From assembly GCA_964242335.1 (NCBI GenBank), contig CAXTAY010000003.1:124001-188000 (forward strand): a stretch of 64,000 nt of DNA, written 5' to 3'. The translations under genes and the position numbers were made by a program. The notes below the pieces were generated by a model. It worked only from the letters and a program-made list of their open reading frames with translations, made no database searches and was not told where the DNA came from. Positions 28,236 to 37,601 of this stretch are shown here, in pieces; position 1 is the stretch's first letter; each line of letters starts with the position of its first letter. The DNA comes from Lichenicoccus sp964242335. Its GTDB lineage: Bacteria > Pseudomonadota > Alphaproteobacteria > Acetobacterales > Acetobacteraceae.

Positions 28236-29120
28236 TCAGGTGGCGTAGCTCGGGTTGTCGTGGATGAACGCGGCGATCCCGCCGGGGCTGGTCAGCCACA
28301 GATCGGCGCGATGTGCGGCGATGTGCGCCAGCGCCTGGCGGATGCGCCGCAGCCGGAACGGCTGGCCGGCGATGAAGCTGTGCAGGATCACGCTCATCAC
28401 CAGCGGCTGCTGCACCGCATCCTCGGCGAGTTGGTCGAACTGATCGACGATCATGTCGGCGAACTCGCTGGCGCTCGCCATCCGGCCGATGATCGTCGAA
28501 CTGTCGTTGATCTCCTGCGAATAGGGGATCGACAGCAGCCGGCCGCGTCGGGTGCGCAGCCAGCAGGGCTGGTCGTCCATGCACCAGTCCAGCAGGTAGC
28601 CATAGCCGGCTTCCTGCAGCGCGTCCGGCGTCGTCGGCGTCTCCGCGATCCACGGGCTAGCCCAGCCGCGCGGCGCCTGTCCCTCCGCGGTTCGAATCGA
28701 TCCCGTCACGCCGGCGATGTAGTCGCGCTCCTGCTGCTCCGTCATGCCGGCGATCGTGTCGGAGTTGGAGCGGCCATGCGCCACGATCTCGCAGCCGCCG
28801 GCACGGAACGCGTCCGTCAGTGCCGGCGCCTGGTGGTAGAGTGCGGTGTTGAGCAGGATCGTCGGCGGCAGGTCGAGCGCCTCCATCGCCTGCATGATCC
28901 GCCAGACGCCGACGCGGTTGCCGTACTCGCGCCAGGAGGCGTTCAGCACGTCGTGCGCGTCGCTGCCGCCCGGGACGAGGTTCTCCGTCATGCCCTCGCC
29001 GAACGCGTAGCACTCGACGCCGAGTGCGACGTAGACCGCGAGCCGCTTGCCGCCGGGCCAGCAGAAATCCGGCCGGGCGGTGATCGGCCGGTAGCCGTAC
29101 CGGCCATGGTGCCTGAGCAT
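28236..29120 (-). CDS. Polysaccharide deacetylase family (PuuE/allantoinase-like)
   Basis: A 294-residue NodB-fold hydrolase. It has LAVYVALGVECYAFGEG near the start, the HGRSNSD and EIVAHG stretch at about 110-116, WASPWIAETPTTPDALQEAGYGYLLDW and a late histidine in SVILHSF. This is the cytoplasmic subgroup that includes allantoinase PuuE and related C-N hydrolases rather than cell-wall chitin deacetylases. Its ATG overlaps the amidohydrolase stop by one base (TGATG). Together with the racemase remnant upstream, a role in ureide or hydantoin-type breakdown is suggested but unproven. Confidence 0.8.
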   Translation of the reverse strand: MLRHHGRYGYRPITARPDFCWPGGKRLAVYVALGVECYAFGEGMTENLVPGGSDAHDVLNASWREYGNRVGVWRIMQAMEALDLPPTILLNTALYHQAPALTDAFRAGGCEIVAHGRSNSDTIAGMTEQQERDYIAGVTGSIRTAEGQAPRGWASPWIAETPTTPDALQEAGYGYLLDWCMDDQPCWLRTRRGRLLSIPYSQEINDSSTIIGRMASASEFADMIVDQFDQLAEDAVQQPLVMSVILHSFIAGQPFRLRRIRQALAHIAAHRADLWLTSPGGIAAFIHDNPSYAT

Positions 29121-30649
29121 CAGCCGATCCTCCCGGCATCGCGCGTCGGGATCCAGCGCGTCATCCCGACCTCGGTGCCGGCGGCGCGGAGATACATGGC
29201 GCGGTAATGCGCGAGCCAGGGTGCCGCGTCGCGCGCGGCCTGAGCGGCACCGTCCTGTTCGCGGGCGACTGCGCGCGCTTCCGCACGCAGCGCCTTCTCG
29301 TCGATCGTGCTCAGCGCGCCGTCGCGCATCACCACGTGGCCATCGACCATCGTCAGCCGCACCGAGGAGCCGTTCTCGCAATAGACCAGCTGGCGGTCGA
29401 GGTCGTTGAGCGGGGTGAAGGCGAGCGTGTCGAGGTCGAGCATGATCAGGTCGGCGCGCAGGCCGGGCGCCACCGCGCCGATGCGCCCGGTCTGGCGCAT
29501 CGCCCGCGCCCCGCCGGTCACCAGGCAATCGAGCAGCTCCGCCGCACGCGGCCAGCGCTGGTAGTCCGGATCGGCGACGTTGTGGATCAGCCCGGCCATC
29601 TTCGCCACCGCCCAGAGATCGACCGCGTCGTCGGCGATCGCCTCGTCGCTGCCCAGGCAGATCGGGATGCCGCGCTCGCGCAGCCGGCGGAACGGCATCA
29701 CGCCGCTGCCCAGGCGCAGGTTGCTGATCGGATTGTGCGCCACCACCGCGCCGGCCGCGGCGATGGTGTCGAGATCGTCGTCGTCCATCCAGACCGCGTG
29801 GATCACGTTGGTGCGCTCGCTCAGCGCGCCGCGCCGCGCCGTCTCCTGCAGCAGCGAAGCGCCGCGCATCTGGCCGAGCACGCGCTGCGTCCGCGTCTCC
29901 AGGATATGGATGTAGAAGGGCAGGTCGTGCGCCTGCGACAGCGCCTCCAGCGCACTCAGGTAAGCGTCCGAGACGCGTTGCGGCGCCGAGCACGACACCG
30001 CCGCCATCAGCCGCCCTCCGCAGGCGCCGTGCCAGCGCTCGAGCAGGTGGCGGTAGCGCGCCAGCAACTCGTCCGCCTGCGCCGGGGCGGGTGCCTGCAG
30101 GCGCTGCCGCAGCGCCGGCGGCACGGCATCGCCCAGGAACGGCAGCTTGCCGATCTCCGGCAGGTCGGACTGGTCGAGCGCCACGCGGGCGCGCATCCCG
30201 CTATCGGCGTAGGCCTGCAGGATCGCATCGATGACCTCGTCGGTCGGGACCGGGACGAGGAAGGCATCGTCCTGCACCGCCGTAACCCCGCCCTTCAGCA
30301 TCTCGGCGCAGCCGAGCAGGGTGCGGACGTACGCCCAGCGCGGCGAGGGCATCAGCCCGGGCAAGCCGGGGCTCTCGTAGAGCATGAACAGCTCGAGCGG
30401 CAGGCTGTCGAGCGAGCCCTTGAGGTGGTTGACCGAGGAGTGGAAGTGGCCGTTGACCAGGCCCGGCATCACCAGATGGCCGCGCGCGTCGATCACCTCG
30501 ACCCCATCTCCCGGGCCGGTGACCGCGATGCTTCCGGCCTGCGCCACCGCGGCGATGACGGCGCCGTCTACCAGGATGTCGGCCTGCTCGGTCACCGGAC
30601 GGCCGGGCACGAAGGAGCGCAGCGTGGCACCCCGGAACAGGGTCTTCAT
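29120..30649 (-). CDS. Amidohydrolase, ATZ/TRZ (cytosine-deaminase/SsnA-like) family
   Basis: A 509-residue metal-dependent hydrolase. Visible pieces are the metal-binding GLVNGHFHS (about 63-71), FYIHILETRTQ with the His and Glu ligands (about 230), NVIHAVWMDDDDL and the catalytic Asp in CLGSDEAIADD (about 325). The C-terminal composite sheet returns at GLRADLIMLDLD. Members deaminate or hydrolyse heterocycles, chlorohydrolase-type substrates or guanine-like compounds. Its ATG overlaps the stop of a racemase fragment by four bases (ATGA), and it is coupled to the deacetylase gene downstream. Confidence 0.88.
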   Translation of the reverse strand: MKTLFRGATLRSFVPGRPVTEQADILVDGAVIAAVAQAGSIAVTGPGDGVEVIDARGHLVMPGLVNGHFHSSVNHLKGSLDSLPLELFMLYESPGLPGLMPSPRWAYVRTLLGCAEMLKGGVTAVQDDAFLVPVPTDEVIDAILQAYADSGMRARVALDQSDLPEIGKLPFLGDAVPPALRQRLQAPAPAQADELLARYRHLLERWHGACGGRLMAAVSCSAPQRVSDAYLSALEALSQAHDLPFYIHILETRTQRVLGQMRGASLLQETARRGALSERTNVIHAVWMDDDDLDTIAAAGAVVAHNPISNLRLGSGVMPFRRLRERGIPICLGSDEAIADDAVDLWAVAKMAGLIHNVADPDYQRWPRAAELLDCLVTGGARAMRQTGRIGAVAPGLRADLIMLDLDTLAFTPLNDLDRQLVYCENGSSVRLTMVDGHVVMRDGALSTIDEKALRAEARAVAREQDGAAQAARDAAPWLAHYRAMYLRAAGTEVGMTRWIPTRDAGRIG

Positions 30650-30850
30650 GCGACGCGCCGTTCGCCCGGCAGCCGTGGCGCCGTCGCGCAGTCGGCGCGC
30701 GTGCTGGTGCTCAGCCCGTCCTCGACCAGGCCGTCAGCCATCTTCAGCGCGACCACCACGCCGTCGATCACCGGCACGCCGGGCTCCGGCGGTCGGCTGC
30801 ACCAGCGACCACACCCCGGCGCTGAGGCTCCTGCGGGCCGGCCGGATCGG
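30646..30850 (-). pseudogene. C-terminal remnant of an Asp/Glu/hydantoin racemase gene
   Basis: The last 47 codons read GVPVIDGVVVALKMADGLVE then DGLSTSTR and stop at TGA 30648-30646. This is the typical end of the Asp/Glu/hydantoin racemase family. Just upstream, in a different frame, LSAGVWSLVQPTAG resembles the preceding CAGM segment, so a frameshift near 30790 separates them. No N-terminal part exists upstream before the DeoR gene. The stop still overlaps the amidohydrolase ATG by four bases, preserving the ancestral operon junction. Confidence 0.7.
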
Positions 30851-30980
30851 GCTCGAGCACCGGCTTGCATGGCGGCTGTCCTCCTCTCGCGGCGCCGTTT
30901 GCCGAAGCAACAAGCACGCCAAGGGCATGCGACCCGGCTTTCGACCACCGCTTGCGCGAAACCGGTCGGAGGCTCTCTCA

Positions 30981-31754
30981 CTACGCCATGATGATGTTCA
31001 GCCCGGCCTGTTCCAGCGGCCGCAGCGCCGGCGCGGCCGCCCCGGTATCGGTGACCAGCAGCTCCGCATCCTGCACCTTCATGATCTTCGCCGTCGCGAC
31101 GTGGCCGATCTTGCCGTGGTCGGCGACGAACACGACGCGCGAGGCGGCGGCGACGATGGCGTGCTTGACCTCCGCCTCCTCCCAGCTCTGCGTGGTGAAG
31201 CCTTTCTCTGCATCGACCCCGGAACAGGCAACGAAGGCGACGTCGGCATTGATCTGGCGCAGCAGCGTGGTGGCGAAGGGCGAGATCAGGCAGCGCTGCG
31301 GCTTGGCCACGGTACCGCCGGTGACGATCACCTTCACTCCCATGTGGGTCTCGAGCTCCAGCGCCACGTCCAGCGCCGGCGTCACCACGGCGACGTCCTG
31401 CAGCGTTGCGGGCAGCGCGCGCGCCAATGCCAGGGTGGTGCTGCCGGCGTCGATGATGATGGTCTCGCCGTCGCGCACCAGGCTCGCCGCCATCTCGCCG
31501 ATGCGCCGCTTCTCCTCCTCGAAGGCGTTGTGCAGCGGGTGCAGCGAGCGCTGGAACCGGGCCGGCCGGATCGCGATCGCGCCGCCGCGCAGCCGCCGCA
31601 GCACCTGCTGTCGTTCCAGCGCGTCGAGGTCGTTGCGTATGGTCACCACCGACACTCCGAGCGCGTCCGACAGCGAGGCCACCGTCACCTTGCCCTCGAT
31701 CCTGAGCCTGTCGATGATCTCCTTCTGGCGGCTGACCGCCCCGAACGCGGTCAT
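30981..31754 (-). CDS. DeoR/GlpR-family transcriptional regulator
   Basis: A 257-residue sugar-phosphate-responsive repressor. The N-terminal DeoR helix-turn-helix is at about 7-58 (RQKEIIDRLRIEGKVTVASLSDALGVS, VVTIRNDLDALE). The effector domain has IIIDAGSTTLALARAL at about 98-113 and FVACSGVDAEKGFT, as in DeoR-type sensors of phosphorylated sugars. It is divergent from the SIS/PfkB pair, separated by 244 bp, so it likely represses them. The racemase remnant lies downstream on the same strand. Confidence 0.92.
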   Translation of the reverse strand: MTAFGAVSRQKEIIDRLRIEGKVTVASLSDALGVSVVTIRNDLDALERQQVLRRLRGGAIAIRPARFQRSLHPLHNAFEEEKRRIGEMAASLVRDGETIIIDAGSTTLALARALPATLQDVAVVTPALDVALELETHMGVKVIVTGGTVAKPQRCLISPFATTLLRQINADVAFVACSGVDAEKGFTTQSWEEAEVKHAIVAAASRVVFVADHGKIGHVATAKIMKVQDAELLVTDTGAAAPALRPLEQAGLNIIMA

Positions 31755-31998
31755 CGGTGCCGCGGCTTCCGTCCGGACCGGTTTTCGTTCTTCATCGCAA
31801 GCACTTCTCTCGGACAGATCTGGCCGAACCGCGGGTGATGTCGTTTTCTGCTAAGCCTTACGCTCGCACGGATTTCCATCGTCTTCCAAGCCTGCCAAAG
31901 CTCTTCGAAGCGCTTTTGCGACGATGGCTTTCGAAGATAGTCCTTGTCCGCGGCCGAGGGGCGCCGCATCGTCGCGTGCCGCCGCGCCGGAGCCCTCG

Positions 31999-33177
31999 AT
32001 GAGCGTTGCCCTGACACCGCTGCTGGCGGCGAATTCTCCGCTCGATATGCGTGCGCGTCGCCTGGTCGCGGCGCTGTTCGCGCGGGAGCAGCAGCTGATG
32101 GCGGCGCTGCCCACCGACGAGCCGCGTGACCCGAAGCGCCTGCACCGGGTGATGCTGACCCGCGGCGAGATGTTCGGCCAGCCGGACGCGATCCGAACGA
32201 CCTGGTTGCACGAGGACACGTCGGTCGACCGGATCGCGCGCCAGCTGGCCGATGGCGGCCTGAACCGCGTCTATCTGGTCGGCTGCGGCGACTCGCTCGC
32301 GGTGATGATCGGCCTGCGCCTTCTGCTCGAACGTATGCTGGGCGTCCCCTGCGAGCCGGTGCAGGCGCTCGACTTCGCCTATTATTACGGCACCCTGCTC
32401 GGACCGGACACGCTGGTCGTCAGCCTCAGTTCCAGCGGCACCACCACGCGCACGGTGGAGGCGCTGCTGATCGCGCGCGCGCGCGGCGCCCGCACGCTGG
32501 CGCTCAGCAACAATCCCGGCTCCGCGCTGATGGCGGAGTCCGAGCACGGCCTGCTCGTGCACGCGCAGCGCCGGGGGTGGCCGACCCAGTCGAGCACGGC
32601 GGCACTGGCGCTGCTCTGCCGGCTCGCGGTGCGGATCGGCTTGATGCGGCGGCGACCGGAGGCGGCGGCGCTGGAGCGAGCCCTGAGCGGCCTGCCGGAC
32701 CGGATGGCCGAGATCCTGCTCAGCCTCGACCCTGTGCTGGCCGGTCTCGCCGAGGCGGAGGCCGGCAAGACGATCTTCCTGTTCACCGGCGGCGGCCCGG
32801 CCTACGCCTCGGCCCTGTTCGGCGCCGTTAAGATGAAGGAATGCGCGCCGGACCATGCCATGGCGATCCCGCTCGAGGAGTTCCACCACTATAATTCGCA
32901 GAAGCCGGGCGACCCCCTGTTCGTGCTTGCCCCGTCCGGACCCTCGGTCGCGCGCGCCCGCGACACCGCGGAGGAGGGACGCCGCTGGGGCGGCCGCATC
33001 TACGGCGTGGTGCACGAGGCGGAGACGGCGCTCGATGCGTGCAGCGACCAGGTGATCCGGCTGCCGGACGTGCCCGAGTGCCTGGCGGCGCTCACCCTGA
33101 CGCTGCCGCTGCAGCTGTTCGCCTATCACGTCGCGATGGCGAAGTTCCGGCGCGCCGGCGCGGCGATCCCGGCCTGA
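31999..33177 (+). CDS. SIS-domain sugar isomerase/deglycase (FrlB/AgaS/GlmS-like)
   Basis: A 392-residue protein with two SIS domains. The first has VYLVGCGDSLAVMIG (about 89-103) and VSLSSSGTTTRTVEAL (about 136-151). The second has FLFTGGGPAYASALFGAVKMKE (about 256-277) and EEFHHYNSQKPGD, with the Glu and His expected for an aldose-ketose isomerase or Amadori deglycase. ATG 31999 has GGAG six bases upstream; an ATG at 31924 gives a low-complexity extension. The partner 11 bp downstream is a PfkB kinase, as in fructoselysine or fructosamine pathways. The substrate is inferred only as a phosphorylated amino sugar or Amadori product. Confidence 0.8.
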   Translation: MSVALTPLLAANSPLDMRARRLVAALFAREQQLMAALPTDEPRDPKRLHRVMLTRGEMFGQPDAIRTTWLHEDTSVDRIARQLADGGLNRVYLVGCGDSLAVMIGLRLLLERMLGVPCEPVQALDFAYYYGTLLGPDTLVVSLSSSGTTTRTVEALLIARARGARTLALSNNPGSALMAESEHGLLVHAQRRGWPTQSSTAALALLCRLAVRIGLMRRRPEAAALERALSGLPDRMAEILLSLDPVLAGLAEAEAGKTIFLFTGGGPAYASALFGAVKMKECAPDHAMAIPLEEFHHYNSQKPGDPLFVLAPSGPSVARARDTAEEGRRWGGRIYGVVHEAETALDACSDQVIRLPDVPECLAALTLTLPLQLFAYHVAMAKFRRAGAAIPA

Positions 33178-33188
33178 GCGAGCGCGGC

Positions 33189-34166
33189 GTGCCGCCGGCG
33201 CCGCGCCTGGTCTGCCTGGGCAACCTCAGCCTCGATAATGTGGTACAGCCGGGGATCGCGTCATCAAGCGGCATGACGCACTCGGCCCGCGCCGGGGGCG
33301 ATGCGCTCTACGGCGTGCTGGCGGCGCGGCTCGTGCTGCCGGAGACCGCGATGCTGGCGCCGGTCGGTCGCGACCTGCCGCCCGACATGGCCGCGTTGCT
33401 CGCGTCGTACGGCCTCTCGCCGGAGGCAATGCCGCGTCGGGACCGACCGACCCTGCGCAACCGGATCGTCTATGAGACCCACGACCGGCGGGTCGTCACG
33501 CTGCTGTCGGAGGACGCGGACTTCGAGGTCCTGTCGCCGCGCAGCGCCGACATGCCGGAGCACTACTGGGCGGCGGATGCCTTCATGATCCTGGCGATGA
33601 CGCTGGAGGCGCAGCGCGACCTGGTGCAAGGCTGCCGCAGCCGGACCCGCGCGCTGGTGGCACTGGATCCGCAGGAGGAATATGTCGAGGGCAACGTCGA
33701 GGCGATCCTCGATCTGATCACGCGAGTGGACGTGTTCATGCCCAGCCTCGATGAGGTGCGCCGCCTGTTGGGTCATGCCGAGCCCGCTCGCGCCGCGAGG
33801 CAGCTCGCGGCGCGCGGACCCGGCATCGTGGTGGTCAAGATGGGTGCCGAGGGCAGCTTGATTCATCAGGCTGCGACCGGCCGCGACATCGTCATGCCGG
33901 CCTATCCGGTGCGCCCGTTCGACGCCACGGGTGCCGGCGACGCCTACTGCTCGGCGTTCATGGCGGCCCTGGTGACGATGCCGGGCGATCCGCTGCGCGC
34001 CGGCGCGGCGGGTGCGGTGGCGGCCTCCTACGCCGTCGGCGGCTATGGGATCGACGGCCTCGTCGCGGCGAGTGCCGCCGATCTCGGCGCACGGCTCGAG
34101 CACTGGTCCGGCTTCCGGTCGATCCGGGCAAAATGCCCCTGGACGCGTAACACTCCGGAACCCTGA
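33189..34166 (+). CDS. PfkB-family carbohydrate kinase (FrlD-like context)
   Basis: A 325-residue ribokinase-fold kinase starting at GTG 33189 (LVCLGNLSLDNVV). It has the substrate-binding ARAGGDALYGVLAARL at about 35-50, VFMPSLDEVRRLLG, VVVKMGAEGSLI and the catalytic FDATGAGDAYCSAFMAAL (Asp at about 257). It probably phosphorylates the sugar that the upstream SIS protein then splits or isomerises. DeoR plus SIS plus PfkB is the layout of sugar-amine catabolic modules, but no transporter is present. Confidence 0.85.
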   Translation: MPPAPRLVCLGNLSLDNVVQPGIASSSGMTHSARAGGDALYGVLAARLVLPETAMLAPVGRDLPPDMAALLASYGLSPEAMPRRDRPTLRNRIVYETHDRRVVTLLSEDADFEVLSPRSADMPEHYWAADAFMILAMTLEAQRDLVQGCRSRTRALVALDPQEEYVEGNVEAILDLITRVDVFMPSLDEVRRLLGHAEPARAARQLAARGPGIVVVKMGAEGSLIHQAATGRDIVMPAYPVRPFDATGAGDAYCSAFMAALVTMPGDPLRAGAAGAVAASYAVGGYGIDGLVAASAADLGARLEHWSGFRSIRAKCPWTRNTPEP

Positions 34167-34431
34167 ACGCGCTGCTCGATTACCACCTGCGATGGGCCGG
34201 GGTGTTCCCTGGATGACCCTGGCGGAAGCGATCCGGACAGATCGCATCCGTCGCAGTTCCACGCTCACCGGATCTCAAGCAATGCACGTGACCAGAGGAT
34301 GAGTGCGACAGCACATCGACGACGCCGCATCCGGCATCACGAGCAGATCAGCCAACAGGAATCGTCGAAGCATCTTCAGCCCGGATCCTGACGTGCGTTC
34401 AGGCATGGCCGGGACCCTGAGGGCGACGAAC

Positions 34432-35397
34432 ATGTCGGTCGTCCCCAGGCTGCTGGCATCGGCATCGCTGTTGTCGCTCGGCGGATGCTCGCTGGGCCAG
34501 TTCTGGGTGCTGCAACCGCGCGGCCCGGTTGCCGAGACCAGCCTGTATTCGCTGCTGGTCGAGACGGCCGCGATGATGCTGATCATCGGCCCGACGACGC
34601 TGCTGATCCTGTGGTGCATCTGGCGCTATCGCAAGGCGAATGCGAGGGGCGCCTACACTCCGGGCTGGTCGCATTCGCTGTCGATCGAGATCATCTCATG
34701 GGGTTTCCCGCTCGCCATCGTGGCGTTCCTGAGTTGCCTCTCGTACTGGGGCACCTTCCGAGTGAACCCGTTCAGCCCCGGCGTGATGGCGCCGGGCTTG
34801 AACCCCGACAACGACAGGAAGCCAGTCGACGTCGAGGTGGTTACCACTGACTGGCAGTGGCTGTTCATCTATCCCGATCACCACATCGCTGCGGCGAACG
34901 AACTCGTGGTGCCGGTACACACGCCGATCCGCTTCCGCATGACGTCTGCGACGGTCTCGAACGACTTTTATATCCCGCAGCTCGCCGGCCAGATCGACAT
35001 CATGCCGGGGATGCTGACCAAGCAGGGCCTGATCGCGAACCAGCCAGGCGTCTACGAAGGGATCGCCGGCGAGTTCAACGGCCCGGGCTTCTCGTGGATG
35101 CAGTTCAAGACACGCGTGGTGTCGCAGGCCGCGTTCGAGCGGTGGACGAGCGACGTGGGAAGATCCTCCAAGCATCTCGACCAGGCCGAGTTCGATCGGT
35201 TCGCGACACCGACGATCAATCGAAGCGGCAAGGCGATCTACTTCTCCGCAGTGGACGACAAGCTGTTCGGCCACGTCATTCAGGACGTCATGATGGGCAA
35301 GATCTATCCCACGCCACCCAACATGACCGAGAAGAAGTCCTCGCAGGCGCCGGGAGGTCGGCAGCCGGAGAAGGCCGCCGCCTCGTCGTCGCCCTAA
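34432..35397 (+). CDS. cyoA: Cytochrome bo3 ubiquinol oxidase subunit II
   Basis: Subunit II of the proton-pumping quinol oxidase. The 321-residue form from ATG 34432 has GAGGG upstream and begins with a lipoprotein signal (SLLSLGGC), as CyoA does. Two transmembrane helices follow (ETAAMMLIIGPTTLLILWCIW and IISWGFPLAIVAFLSCLSYW), then the cupredoxin domain (VDVEVVTTDWQWLFIYP and SNDFYIPQLAGQIDIMPGM). The copper-A cysteine pair of cytochrome c oxidases is absent, consistent with quinol use. It is the first gene of cyoABCD. Confidence 0.95.
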   Translation: MSVVPRLLASASLLSLGGCSLGQFWVLQPRGPVAETSLYSLLVETAAMMLIIGPTTLLILWCIWRYRKANARGAYTPGWSHSLSIEIISWGFPLAIVAFLSCLSYWGTFRVNPFSPGVMAPGLNPDNDRKPVDVEVVTTDWQWLFIYPDHHIAAANELVVPVHTPIRFRMTSATVSNDFYIPQLAGQIDIMPGMLTKQGLIANQPGVYEGIAGEFNGPGFSWMQFKTRVVSQAAFERWTSDVGRSSKHLDQAEFDRFATPTINRSGKAIYFSAVDDKLFGHVIQDVMMGKIYPTPPNMTEKKSSQAPGGRQPEKAAASSSP

Positions 35398-35413
35398 TCA
35401 GGAATCGCGCACC

Positions 35414-37516
35414 ATGGTCAATCTGGAAGGTCATTGGAGCCCGCTCCTCGGCCGGCTGACGCTTTCGGAAATCCCTTACGACAACCCGGTCGTCGGCGGC
35501 GCCTTCGTGTTCGCCGTGCTGCTCGGGCTGCTCATCCTGGCGGTGATCACCTATCTCGGTAAGTGGGGCTATCTCTGGCGCGAGTGGCTAACCACGGTCG
35601 ACCACAAGCGGATCGGCATCATGTACGTGATCGTCGGCGTCGTGATGCTGTTCCGCGGCTTCGTCGACGCGATCATGATGCGCACCCAGCAGATGCTCGC
35701 GGCCGGGCCGGCATCGGTCGGCTATCTCGGCGCCGAGCACGGCTACCTGCCGCCGTACCATTACGACCAGATCTACGGGTCCCACGGGACCATCATGCTG
35801 ATCTTCGCGGCGACGCCGATCCTGGCCGGCTTCATGAACTACCTGCTGCCGCTGCAGATCGGCGCGCGCGACATGGCGTTCCCGTACCTGAACGCGGTCG
35901 GGCTGTGGATGACGGTGGTCGGCGCCGGGCTGGTGATGCTCTCGCTGTTCGTCGGCGACTTCAGCCACGCCGGCTGGAGCGGCCTCGCGCCGCTCACGGA
36001 GATGCCGTACAGCCCCGATGTCGGGGTGGATTACTGGAGCTGGGCGCTGCAGATCGGCAGCATCGGCACCACGCTCGGCGCGGTCAACATCATCGCGACC
36101 ATCATCAAGATGCGCGCGCCCGGCATGACCTGGATGCGCCTGCCGATGTTCACCTGGACGGCGCTGACCACCAACGTCATCGGGCTGACCGCCTTCCCAG
36201 TGCTCGGCGTCGCGATCGGCCTGCTGACCCTCGACCGCTATTTCGGCACCCACTTCTACACGACCGGGTTCGGCGGCAACTTCATGCTCTACACCGACCT
36301 GTTCTGGATCTGGGGCCACCCGGAGGTGTATTTCATCATCCTTCCGGCCTGGGGCATGATGTCGGAGATCATCCCGACCTTTTCGGAAAAGCCGCTGTTC
36401 GGCTACCCGGTCATGGTCGCGGCGAGCCTGAGCATCGGCTGCATCTCCTGGACCGTCTGGCTGCACCATTTCTTCACCATGGGTGCGGGACCGGTCGTCA
36501 GCGTGTTCTACAGCGTGTCGACGATGCTGGTGTCGATCCCGACCGGCGTGAAGGTGTTCAACTGGGCCTTCACCATGTATCGCGGCCGCCTCAGCTTCAC
36601 GACGCCGATGCTGTGGGCGGTCGCGGCGATCTTCATGCAGCTGATCGGCGGCCTGACCGGCATGATGCTGGCGATCCCGGCGATCAACTACATGACCCAC
36701 AACAGCGTGTTCGTCGTGGCCCATTTCCACTGCGTGATCATGGTGACGCTGTTCGCCTCGATCGCCGGTGCCACGTTCTGGTTTCCCAAGGTATTCGGCT
36801 TCAAGCTCGACGAGGCGAGCGGGCAGGTGGTGTTCTGGCTGTTCATCGCCGGCACTTTCACCGTCTTCACCGCCATGTTCGCGCTCGGCTTCGCCGGCAT
36901 GCCGCGGCGCCTCGCCTACATCCCCTACGCGGGCTGGAAGCCGCTGCTGGTGATCGAGGAGTTGGGCGTCTTCATGTACATCGCCGGCCTCGTCGCGTAC
37001 GTCTATCAGATCTATGTCAGCGTCCGGAAGCGGGTCGAGAACCGGGTCGACATGGACGCCTGGGGCACCACCCGCAGCCTCGAGTGGATGACCCACTCCC
37101 CGGTGCCGGCGTACAACTTCGCGCTGATCCCGCACGTCAATGCGCGCGACGAGTGGGCCTGGCGCAAGGCGAACGGCCTCGGCGGGGTGATGCCGGATCA
37201 CTACGAGGACATCGAGGTTCCGCTCAACACCATGGTGCCGCTGCTGATCGGGGCCGCCACCGCGGCGTTCGGATTCGCGATGGTGTGGCGCATCTGGTGG
37301 CTCGCGATCATCGCGATGATCGCGGTCGTCGCCATCATCGTCATCCGCTCCTTCGGTGGCAGCACCGGCACCAAGATCACCGCGGACGAGGTCCGGCGCA
37401 CCGAGCGTGCGGCGGCGAACTGGCGTCCGCGTCCGAACCCGGGTGGTGGCATGCTGCCAGGCGGCGTGGTCGCGTTCGGTGCCGAGAAGGCCGCTGATAT
37501 CGGGCGGCGACGCTGA
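35414..37516 (+). CDS. cyoB: Cytochrome bo3 ubiquinol oxidase subunit I
   Basis: The catalytic haem-copper subunit, 700 residues and 14-15 helices. It tracks E. coli CyoB closely. The quinol-site residues are present (Arg81 and Asp85 in FRGFVDAIMMR; His116 and Gln119 in PPYHYDQ). So are the copper-B and Tyr-His motif WGHPEVYF, the HH of LHHFFTMGAG, the K-channel lysine in IPTGVKVFNW and the haem histidines of VVAHFHCVI. It catalyses ubiquinol oxidation with reduction of oxygen to water. It starts 16 bp after cyoA. Confidence 0.97.
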   Translation: MVNLEGHWSPLLGRLTLSEIPYDNPVVGGAFVFAVLLGLLILAVITYLGKWGYLWREWLTTVDHKRIGIMYVIVGVVMLFRGFVDAIMMRTQQMLAAGPASVGYLGAEHGYLPPYHYDQIYGSHGTIMLIFAATPILAGFMNYLLPLQIGARDMAFPYLNAVGLWMTVVGAGLVMLSLFVGDFSHAGWSGLAPLTEMPYSPDVGVDYWSWALQIGSIGTTLGAVNIIATIIKMRAPGMTWMRLPMFTWTALTTNVIGLTAFPVLGVAIGLLTLDRYFGTHFYTTGFGGNFMLYTDLFWIWGHPEVYFIILPAWGMMSEIIPTFSEKPLFGYPVMVAASLSIGCISWTVWLHHFFTMGAGPVVSVFYSVSTMLVSIPTGVKVFNWAFTMYRGRLSFTTPMLWAVAAIFMQLIGGLTGMMLAIPAINYMTHNSVFVVAHFHCVIMVTLFASIAGATFWFPKVFGFKLDEASGQVVFWLFIAGTFTVFTAMFALGFAGMPRRLAYIPYAGWKPLLVIEELGVFMYIAGLVAYVYQIYVSVRKRVENRVDMDAWGTTRSLEWMTHSPVPAYNFALIPHVNARDEWAWRKANGLGGVMPDHYEDIEVPLNTMVPLLIGAATAAFGFAMVWRIWWLAIIAMIAVVAIIVIRSFGGSTGTKITADEVRRTERAAANWRPRPNPGGGMLPGGVVAFGAEKAADIGRRR

Positions 37517-37601
37517 ACACGATGCGCGTCCCGTTGAGGCCTTGCCCCTGGAGGTCGGCCCCCCGGCCGGCTTCGGTCACATCAAGCCAAGGCCATGCCC
37601 G

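Noticed and set aside
28680..28705. GGTTCGAATC, resembling a tRNA T-loop
   Set aside because: It is inside the deacetylase coding sequence, and no acceptor or anticodon arm can be folded around it.
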